Source of the DNA: Capra hircus
Taxonomy: Eukaryota > Chordata > Mammalia > Artiodactyla > Bovidae
Direction of reading: 5' to 3'
Assembly: GCF_001704415.2 (NCBI RefSeq)
Contig: NC_030826.1
Coordinates: 31,987,324-32,051,323 of the forward strand
Length of the DNA stretch: 64,000 nt
The notes under the pieces are model-generated. The model did no database searches. It was not told where the DNA came from and worked only from the letters and a program-made list of their open reading frames with translations. Shown in pieces: positions 56,726-64,000 of this stretch. Every line of letters starts with the position of its first letter. Position 1 is the stretch's first letter. Both the position numbers and the translations under genes were made by a program.

Positions 56726-56957
56726 TAGCATAGCATTCAGGGTACAAACTGAGGGGTAGGAGCTGAGCTCCTGCACCTTATAAACATGTCATCATGGGCA
56801 AGTTACATGGATCTACTTCAGTCTCCTACTTCTAACTAGAATATCCATGCTTAACTCCTAGGTTTGTTGTGAGAATTAGTGCTGTGAACTCATGTTATGT
56901 GCATAACAGTGCTGAATACATGGCAAGTGTTCATAAATGTCAGTCATCATTGTAACA
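56726..56957 (+). mobile_element. MIR SINE
   Basis: Sense MIR order: catcatgggcaagttacatg, then ggtttgttgtgagaattagt and acatggcaagtgttcataaa. Confidence 0.7.
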
Positions 56958-56984
56958 AAATCTATTATCTAAACAGTCCCGGTG

Positions 56985-57072
56985 TCACAAATTTTAATAA
57001 ATTGCTTAAACTTTCCAAACACCCATTTGCACATCTATAGAATAAGAATATAACACATACCTACCAACATTA
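56985..57072 (+). mobile_element. MIR fragment, cut by a SINE
   Basis: aaattgcttaaactttccaa and catctatagaataagaatat resemble the central MIR section. Confidence 0.5.
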
Positions 57073-57290
57073 TGGGACTTCCCAGGGGGCTCAGTAGTAA
57101 AGACTCTGCCTGTCAGTGCAGGAGGCACAAGAGACACTGGTTTGATCTCTGGGTCGGGAAGATCCTCTGGAGTAGGAAATGGCAACCCACGCCAGTATTC
57201 TTGTCTAGAACATTCCATGGACAGAGGAGCTTGGTGGGCTGCAGTTCATGGGGTCACAGAGAGTCGAAATGACTGAGAATGTGCGCATCT
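57073..57290 (+). mobile_element. Bov-tA SINE
   Basis: Head ggacttcccagggggctcag, loop variant gcacaagagacactggtttg, 3' end gtcgaaatgactgagaatgt. Confidence 0.92.
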
Positions 57291-57539
57291 ACATTACAGA
57301 AATGCCGTGGTTCCCGTAAGGCTAGCTGTGTAGAAGAGTTTTATCAACAGTGATGTCCTATGTACTTCAGAGTTATTTTCATTATGCTAAGCTCTTAAAA
57401 GATCTCTGTAATGAAACTTGTTTGTTCAATTCCTTGGGTTATACCTTCTGAGTAGAAACATAGAAAAGAAAAGTAGATTCAGCTCCTTGGCAGAGTAGAG
57501 AGAAATTCTTGATGGTGATGATATTAGGAAGAGATGTGG
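57291..57539. other. Unassigned stretch
   Basis: Nothing recognised. Confidence 0.4.
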
Positions 57540-57902
57540 ATGCTGGACCACAAAACACAGTAAATCTTTATGAGGAGGGATGAGGGCAGGCATGTGATCC
57601 AGACTAGGCCAAACTGGAGGCTCCTTCAGTGGAATTTAATTCTCGGGTAGAGGAACAAGGAAATTGGAAACAGTCACGTTCCATCCACTTCAGCCTCCTG
57701 AGCACTGAGCCCCTGCTACAGGCAAACATCATGGTCTCTGAATCCTGATCCTTCTAGGACTGCTCTCTCTCCTTCATCTCCCAGCCTGCTCTCCTGCCCT
57801 CTTGTCTACTTGGGAAGCTCTTGATCCTTTCCAATAAATTACTTTTAGCCTAAGTCAGATTAATTTCTGTTGCTTGCAACACAGGAGCTCTAACTGATAC
57901 CT
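57540..57902 (+). mobile_element. Old mammalian interspersed repeat, family not named
   Basis: The 3' part fits a recalled family whose copies end 'ccaataaattacttttagcc' ... 'cttgcaacacaggagctc' ... 'ctaactgatac'. Diverged. Confidence 0.45.
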
Positions 57903-58044
57903 GCCCTACCCTGTCTTATAAGGGTGCACCAAAATACCTTATCTTTCTCCAGCCCCTTCCATGCCCTGTGTGTTCTGCTGTGCGCGTGAGCCCCTGTGGC
58001 TCTTACAACTGCTCCTTTACCAGATCAGCATCTAAGAAATTGGT

Positions 58045-58200
58045 TATTCATTCTTCCATCAAATATTAACTGAATGTCTAGGCATTGTTTGGGGTGCTGG
58101 AGATACATCACTGAAAAAACTAGGCAAAATCCTGTGCCCTCATGAGTTTACATCCTCACAGGGGAAAACGGAAGAATAAGGAAGAACAAATCTGACTCCA
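58045..58200 (-). mobile_element. L2 3' end
   Basis: Antisense L2: atcaaatattaactgaatgt, gggtgctggagatacatcac, tgtgccctcatgagtttaca. Confidence 0.8.
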
Positions 58201-58212
58201 TATTATTAATGG

Positions 58213-58663
58213 TCCTATTGCCCGTGCTGAGTCATGTTTGCTCTGCACCTTTTGTAAAAGAATGTGGTCTGCATCCTGAAATGTACAGGATAGCCTGTTC
58301 CCAGGGCTCTGACCTCTGAAGAGTCCATTCATATAGAGATAAAAAATTTTTCAGAACAGAGAATAGCATTTGTCTTGCTGGAAGTTTACAGAAACACTGT
58401 GATCTGATCTGCGTGGACAGCTACAAGAACAAAGGATTCCAACATGGAGAAGTTTGCAACAACTCACCATGACCCTCCCTCATCTGGCCTTTAAAAGTGC
58501 TTTACTGAAACCCTTTGAGGAATTTGGAGTTTTTGCGTGGCACAAGGTACTCCAGTCCTTCTTGCATGGCCCTGCAATAAACCTTTCTCTGCTCCAAACT
58601 TCAATGACTCAATTTATTTGGCCTCACTGTATGTTGGGCACACAAATGTGCATTCGGTGACAC
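58213..58663 (+). mobile_element. Solo LTR-like element (gammaretrovirus-like class)
   Basis: The 3' part looks like an LTR: a gcaataaacctttctctgct polyadenylation region at about 58575, then tatgttgggcacacaaatg and ending cattcggtgaca. No retroviral genes flank it. The 5' limit is uncertain. Confidence 0.5.
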
Positions 58664-58671
58664 AATAAACA

Positions 58672-58705
58672 CAATATGTGTGTGTGTGTGTATGTATGTA
58701 TAGTC
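58672..58705. repeat. (TG)n/(TATG)n microsatellite
   Basis: Seven or so TG units followed by TATG units. Confidence 0.9.
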
Positions 58706-58880
58706 AGATAATGAAATGCCTCAGGAAAATAATGAACTTGAGAAAGAGGACAGAAAGAAGCCAAGATGAGGAGCAGTTGCAATTTTAAGGTATTAGGGAA
58801 GGCTGACTGACAGAGGACGTTTATGTGAAAGACATAGTAGAGAGATAGAAAGCCAGTGGATATCAGCAGGAAGGGCATTT

Positions 58881-59229
58881 CTTTTTTAAGGTATTTTTTG
58901 ATGTATCATGCACTGTGTTTTAAAATCTTTTATTTATCTCTTTATTTTAGTTTTGGTTGTGCTGGGTCTTCGTTGCTGCACAAAGGCTTTCTCTCGTGGC
59001 AACGGGTAGATCCAGTCTCCCGCTGTGGTGCGTGGGGTTCTCTTGTGGAACACAGACTCTAGGCATGCTGGCTTCCTTAGTTGCCACTCTCAGGCTTTAG
59101 AGTGGGGGTTTAGTAGCTGTGGCACATGGGTTTAGTTGCTCCACTACTTGTGGGATCTTCTTGGCCCAAGGATCAAACCTTGTCTTGCAAAATGGATGGA
59201 TTCTCAACCACAGACCACTAGGGAAGCCC
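58881..59229 (-). mobile_element. CHR-2-type SINE
   Basis: Antisense full body: ggttgtgctgggtcttcgtt, tagctgtggcacatgggttt, head accactagggaagccc. TSD aggaagggcattt (58868-58880) and aggaagagtattt (59230-59242). Confidence 0.9.
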
Positions 59230-59418
59230 AGGAAGAGTATTTTTGGTGGAAGGAACAGATAATGCAAAATTGTCCTGATGAAATGTTGCCTCCAGTATTG
59301 GAAGGACAAGAAAGCTCGTCTAGATGGAGTGGAATGAGCAAAGGAGAAAGCGGTAGGTGCTGAGATAAGTAAGTAATAGGGTATTTGCAGCAGACAAGCT
59401 AGGATCATTGGTAGGATT

Positions 59419-59440
59419 CTGTTGTTGTTGTTGTTGTTTT
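59419..59440. repeat. (GTT)n microsatellite
   Basis: Six GTT units. Confidence 0.9.
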
Positions 59441-59559
59441 TACTGTGAGTGAGCTGGGAAAACATTGCAGGGTACTACAGGCAAACGACACATGGTTACC
59501 TGTATGTTTCTCTTCTGCACCAGCATCTGTTGGTTTTCAAGGACTTTCGCCATGTGAAG

Positions 59560-59990
59560 GTGACCTACCACCATGACCCATGTGTTCCATCCCTGGCTTT
59601 AATACTCTGCTTTAAGCAGACCTCTCTCTTCCCTCCAACCTGGACACTGTATATTTTCACACCTTAATCTACTCTCTACCCAAAGCCCAGCATCTGTGTG
59701 GTGCTGTTTCCAATCCCATCTCCTCCCTGACTTTTTCCTCCATTTAGCCAGGCCACAGCAATTAGAATCTTTCGTGAGCTAACCTCTACACCCTCCAGCT
59801 GAGTTTCAGCACATAGCCCCTTGTGTTTCACTGACTATTTCATGTATGCCTGCCTTGTCTATCCAAAAACTATAGATTGTAAACTTTTGGAACAAAAGCA
59901 CCATGTCTTGCCCGTCTTTGTCGCCCCTCGAGAGCACGATGAAAAGGAGTTTCGTGTTACTGGAAACAATCTTTGAGGCTCTCAGCATGT
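59560..59990 (+). mobile_element. Possible L2 remnant
   Basis: Weak sense L2 signal near the end, ctatagattgtaaacttttg then accatgtcttgcccgtcttt; upstream part is very diverged. Confidence 0.4.
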
Positions 59991-60810
59991 CTGGGTTCTG
60001 TTTCAAAGGTTTACAATGGCCCCTTCTTTCCTAGGGGGTCTCAAAAAGTTACAAACGAATGTGTAACTACACGGTTTGCTCAAGTAACAGAACAGAGTTA
60101 CCGTGTAAGGCCAATCATCACAGTCCATTAAGTCTGAGTTGTTCAGGGAAAAGGGACGTCACGGGCCTTGGTTGAGTAATCAAGGGACTCAAGGCCATGC
60201 AAGCCAGGTCCAGGGGCTTTGTCCAGCCCGGGAACAAGCTGTGATTGTCCACCTAACCCCAGTATACGTGCCGGCAGGGACTAGCGTTCTTTAAATTTGC
60301 AGCTGAATAGTGCACACAGCCTTGTGATCCCAGATCCTGTGCAAGGTTAACTAGCCTTCTATAAACATTAACACCCATGGGAATGGCGTGCCGTGATTAC
60401 CCTGGCCCCTAAGTACTTGGCAGTTTACAGAAGGCACTCTACAGGCTGGAGTGCAAATGTAATTTTTGTTGCAATGTTTATTGCAGTCACAGTTCTGTAA
60501 ACAGGCTGCTTGGGCCGAGGACACTGGGTTTGTGTCTTAGTGGGCATGCACCTGCAGAACCAGGGTGAAGAAGCTTCCCCAGACAGACCCCAGGCCTCAG
60601 ACCCTTTGTATTATCTTTCCCCTGTTGCTCACATGAATGCCAGGGACGCAAATAAAAAACATCCTACTTTGGGTGAAAAAAAGACCAAAGGCAAAATCAC
60701 GTTGCCCAACTCTTATTTCCTCTGAAGTCAGAGGCAAGATATATGCCTATTTCTCAAATTTTTGTTTTATACTTACTAGAGTCAGATGACTCCAGTTGAG
60801 TCACATCTAC
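59991..60810. other. Unassigned, apparently single-copy stretch
   Basis: No repeat recognised. Contains some CpGs and no supported coding frame. Confidence 0.4.
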
Positions 60811-60820
60811 GCCATTAAAT

Positions 60821-61029
60821 GGGCTTCCCTGGTGGCCCAGATGGTAAAGAATCTGCCTGCAATGCAGGAGACCTGCTTTCAACCCCTGGGTCTGGAAGAT
60901 CTCCTGGAGAAGGCAATAGCTACCCACTCCAGTATTCTTGCCTGGGAAATCCCATGGACAGAGGAGCCTGGCAGGCTATAGTCCATAGGGTCACAAAGAG
61001 TTGGACATGACTGGTCAACCAAGACAGGT
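60821..61029 (+). mobile_element. Bov-tA SINE
   Basis: Head ggcttccctggtggcccaga, body, 3' end gttggacatgactggtcaac. TSD gccattaaat (60811-60820) and gccattaagt (61030-61039). Confidence 0.95.
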
Positions 61030-61039
61030 GCCATTAAGT

Positions 61040-61454
61040 AATTGTGCAATGTTGGCTAACTCTTGATGTCTGAATTTGGGCAGGAGCTGGGTGAGATGGC
61101 CAATTTCCCTGTTTGTTTTCACATTCTATGACTATGTGTTTCTTTGGGCCCTAGCAAAGTGTCTGCCTTATAATAAAGAAATGGAGATTCTAATCCTGGT
61201 CTCCAGAGCAGAATAAGAACTTTTGGGGAACGCATGTAAGAATTAAAGATTTTAAATTTTAAAAAAAATAAAAAATTAAATAAAAAAAAACATAATCTAT
61301 TCTATTCATTTTTTCTTATTGTAACAGTAAGACATGATTCCCAGCATCTGTGAATCTCTTCTTAAAGTCGCAGCCACTTATAGACCTGAGACGCACACCC
61401 TCATCCTCTGGCCTTTAACACAGAATCTTCCCATTATATTCCAAGCTTTTTAAA
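61040..61454. other. Unassigned stretch with A-rich tract
   Basis: A-rich 61253-61292 may be the tail of a decayed SINE (ctaatcctggtctccagagc upstream); not firm. Confidence 0.35.
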
Positions 61455-61822
61455 AGTGCCTTGTCTAAAAGATTTAAACTGACACTTCACAAAAGAAGCT
61501 ATCTGAATAATCAGCAAAATCATTTTTTAAGTGCTCAGCATCATTAGGCATCAAGAAAACATAACTTTAAACCAGCTAAAAGAAAGAAAAGACAATACCA
61601 AATGTTGATGACCAGAGGGAGCAACTGGAATGCTCCTCTGTTGCTGGTGGGGATGTACCTGGTATAGCCATTGTGGAGAAGAGTCATCAATTCTCACAAA
61701 GTCAAACATGCACTCCGTGTATGACCCAGCAATTCTGTTTAGGTGGTTATCCAGGAAATGTGAGAATGTGCGCAGTGAGACTTGCATGTGAATGATCAGA
61801 GCGGCTGTATTCAGTAACAGCT

Positions 61823-62148
61823 GGGCTTCCCTGGTGGCTCAGCTGGTAAAGAACCCGCCTGCAATGCAGGAGACCCTGGTTTGAGTCCTGGATCGGGACA
61901 ATCCCCTGGAGGAAGGCATGGCAACCCATTCCAGTATTCTCAGGTTGCCCTGGTGGCTCAGATGGTAAAGAATCCACCTGCAATGTGAGAAACTTGGGTT
62001 CGATCCCTGGGTTGGGAAGATCCCGTGGAAGAGGGCGTAGCAACTCACTCCAGTATTCTTGCCTGGAGAATCCCCATGGAGAAGAGAAGCCTGCTGGGCT
62101 ACAGTGCATGGGGTCACAAAGAGTCAGACATGACTGAGTAACTAAACA
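61823..62148 (+). mobile_element. Dimeric Bov-tA-type SINE nested in L1
   Basis: The first unit stops at attccagtattct (61940). The second unit begins at once with ggttgccctggtggctcaga and is complete to catgactgagtaactaaaca. Confidence 0.9.
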
Positions 62149-62250
62149 TAGTCCAGTCTGGAAACATCCTAAATAGACATCAACGGGCAAAAATTCTGGT
62201 ACACCCATCCCATGAAAAACTACTTAGGATTAAAACAGGAAGCAAACAGG

Positions 62251-62368
62251 TGCTTCCCTGGTGGTCCAGTGGTTAAGACTCCACTGCAGAGGATACAGGT
62301 TTGATCCCTGATCAGGAAAGTTCCACGTGCTGTCTTGTACAGCCAAAAACTAAAAACTAAAATGGAAA
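62251..62368 (+). mobile_element. CHRL SINE nested in L1
   Basis: Head gcttccctggtggtccagtg, short body, ending tacagccaaaaactaaaaac. Confidence 0.85.
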
Positions 62369-62689
62369 ACATACTGTTACAAGCAAGAACACAGGTAAAT
62401 ATAATAGTAATTAATAATGTAATATAGTAATAATATAGTCATGAATATAATAAGTTTAAAAAGTTAGACATTAAGCAGTACATACTGGAGCATCCTCATT
62501 GCATGAATTTTTAGAAAAGGCAGATATCACGATTGCTCAGGGCTGGAGCTGAGCTGGGAGGACAGGAAAGGGCATGAGGCGTCACGTGGGCCCTGTAAAT
62601 GTCCTCTACCTGGATTATGGGGCTGGTAACACAGGCATACATTTGTCAAAACTCACCCCATTGCATTCTTAACATTTGTTCTTGTTGTT

Positions 62690-62805
62690 GTTCAGTCACT
62701 AAGTCATTTCCGACTCTCTGTGACCCCATGGACTGCAACATGCCAGGCTCCCCTGTCCTTCACCATCTCCTGAAGTTTGCTCAGATTCATGTCCATTGAG
62801 TCAGT
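62690..62805 (-). mobile_element. BovB 3' end fragment nested in L1
   Basis: Antisense, gttcagtcactaagtcattt to attcatgtccattgagtcag. Confidence 0.85.
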
Positions 62806-62824
62806 ATACTGAACATAGGTATAT

Positions 62825-62954
62825 TCTTTTTATTTATTTTAAACTATTGAGTTGTTTGGCTGTGCTGGGTCTTAGTTGTAGCTTGTGGGATGGAGCCTGG
62901 GCCCTCTGCTTTGGGAGCATGGAGTTTTAGCCACTGACCATCAGGGAAGTCCCA
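62825..62954 (-). mobile_element. CHR-type SINE nested in L1
   Basis: Antisense: ggctgtgctgggtcttagtt, then ggagcctgggccctctgctt and head gaccatcagggaagtccc; internally deleted. Confidence 0.8.
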
Positions 62955-63012
62955 ACATGGGATATTTTATTCTTTGTAAATTATACCTCAATAAAGTTGT
63001 CAAAGTAAAACA

Positions 63013-64000
63013 ATGATTTCCTATTGTCACAGGGCAGGCGACAGGGAGACTGGATGACGTGTCCTGCTCTCCTTGTTGTCCTCACAGGCCCCCAAGCCCT
63101 CCAGACCCAGCCTGGCCACCACTTTCACACATCCCTTAGACTAGAGCTGGCCCCAAGCCAGGGAGGAAGTGGAAAAATCACTTTACCTCATTTATCTCAT
63201 GTGGAAAGCCTTGTTCAGCTCACCCGAGATGTGTTTATAAATCCACGTTCTATTCTGATTTAGATTTCATTTTAAAGGAAGCGAGCTCTTCAGGGAGCAT
63301 ATGCTCCAAGAGGAGACTGGGTGGACCCGACAGCAGGCAAATTCGGGGTGTATATCTCAGGAAGGTGGAGAGATCCCCATAGGGACTGAAATTCCCTGAG
63401 GCTGGGGATTGAGGCAATGGCAAGGGGAAGCGAGAAGGCAGTTACTGTGGTCCTTTTGATGCTGCAAACACTGCCTTGACCTTGAATCTCTGTTGGTTTC
63501 TGACTGTGGAAGAAAGAGGCTCTTTAATAAAATGTAAGTGATATGCACCAAGGATCCAGGTTTGTAAATCAATGCACCAGATGCTCAGGGATGCGAAAGT
63601 TTTCTTGGAGGAAGTTCAGGGTCTGGTCTAAAGAGAAGTCTGTACAGTAACCATGATTCAACCCTGCTGTAGGCCTCTTAGGTGGAGCTGGAGCCCTCGG
63701 GGGGTTCATAAAGCCCAGGCGCTACCCCCCAACCTGCCTCAGCCCTCCTGGCTCCAACACCCCATTTCTCCCAGGTGCAGACTTGCCCCTGCCCCAGCCA
63801 GACCAGCCAGCTCACAGGCTCTCCCTCCCCTGGACAAGGACAGGAATGGACGGATGCTGAGGGCGGACTAGATGCCTCTGTTTCCAAATTGAAACTCTAG
63901 AATACTGTGTATAGTGAATAGGACCCGTTTTCCAATGTCATCCCAGATATGTAATACTGAGTGATCAAAAGCACGTCTAAAGGATGGAAACGCAAACCCA
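63013..64000. other. Unassigned stretch to window end
   Basis: No repeat or supported coding frame; C-rich patch near 63715-63835. Confidence 0.4.

Larger units (their letters stand above)
61455..63012 (+). mobile_element. Old L1 3' region hosting four insertions
   Basis: Sense L1 text at 61455-61822 (gctggtggggatgtacctgg), 62149-62250 (ctggaaacatcctaaataga), 62369-62689 (catacatttgtcaaaactca) and 62955-63012 (gtaaattatacctcaataaa). The pieces are in order, so one L1 was interrupted repeatedly. Confidence 0.75.

Noticed and set aside
7887..62148. Many tRNA-like segments with A and B boxes
   Set aside because: They are the tRNA-Glu-derived heads of Bov-tA and CHR SINEs, not functional tRNA genes.
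7887..62148. Regularly recurring about 200-base repeats, considered as a CRISPR-like or satellite array
   Set aside because: They are dispersed, occur in both orientations, and many have their own TSDs, so they are SINE insertions.

Overview
The window reads as nuclear DNA of a ruminant mammal, most likely a bovid (cattle, sheep, goat or a relative). The evidence is the repeat content. There are about fifteen BovB (RTE-type) retrotransposon copies. There are about twenty-five Bov-tA/Bov-A SINEs, with tRNA-Glu-like heads and BovB-derived tails. There are about ten cetartiodactyl CHR/CHRL SINEs, and young ruminant-type L1 3' ends. Below these lie old mammalian repeats (L1M, L2, MIR, MER5A, hAT, LTR remnants). 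The species and the locus cannot be named from the sequence. Repeat family names are recalled from knowledge of the families, not from a search.

No host protein-coding gene, tRNA gene or rRNA gene can be supported. The longest reading frames are reverse transcriptase or endonuclease remnants of BovB, or antisense shadows of BovB and SINE copies. The window is best read as an intergenic or deep-intronic repeat mosaic.

Layout. 0-7 kb: an old L1, a young L1 with 5' inversion and probable 3' transduction, three BovB copies, MIRs and a CHR-2 SINE. 7-13 kb: SINEs, an L1 split by a BovB and by an unusual Bov-tA unit, and its inverted partner about 700 bases on. 13-19 kb: a CHR/L1 composite, an LTR-like block split by a SINE, and a rearranged L1. 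19-35 kb: sparser, with scattered SINEs and long non-repetitive stretches. 35-39 kb: an old L1 carrying two SINEs. 40.1-40.5 kb: a small CpG cluster. 41.9-45.1 kb: two L1s each split by a BovB. 48.5-51.7 kb: a chimeric BovB/Bov-tA insertion and the largest BovB (about 2.7 kb, minus strand). 52-61 kb: SINEs and old DNA/LTR elements. 61.4-63 kb: an L1 carrying four nested insertions.

Mechanistically, BovB supplies the reverse transcriptase thought to mobilise the Bov-tA SINEs, which share its 3' end. L1 machinery is the likely driver for CHR SINEs and L1s. Target-site duplications (TSDs) can be read for many copies and give the order of nesting. The most interesting signals are composite insertions: a SINE carrying 64 bases of upstream sequence, an inverted-BovB/Bov-tA chimera, and a CHR/L1 chimera. 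I found no sign of an unknown biological system beyond these retrotransposition by-products.
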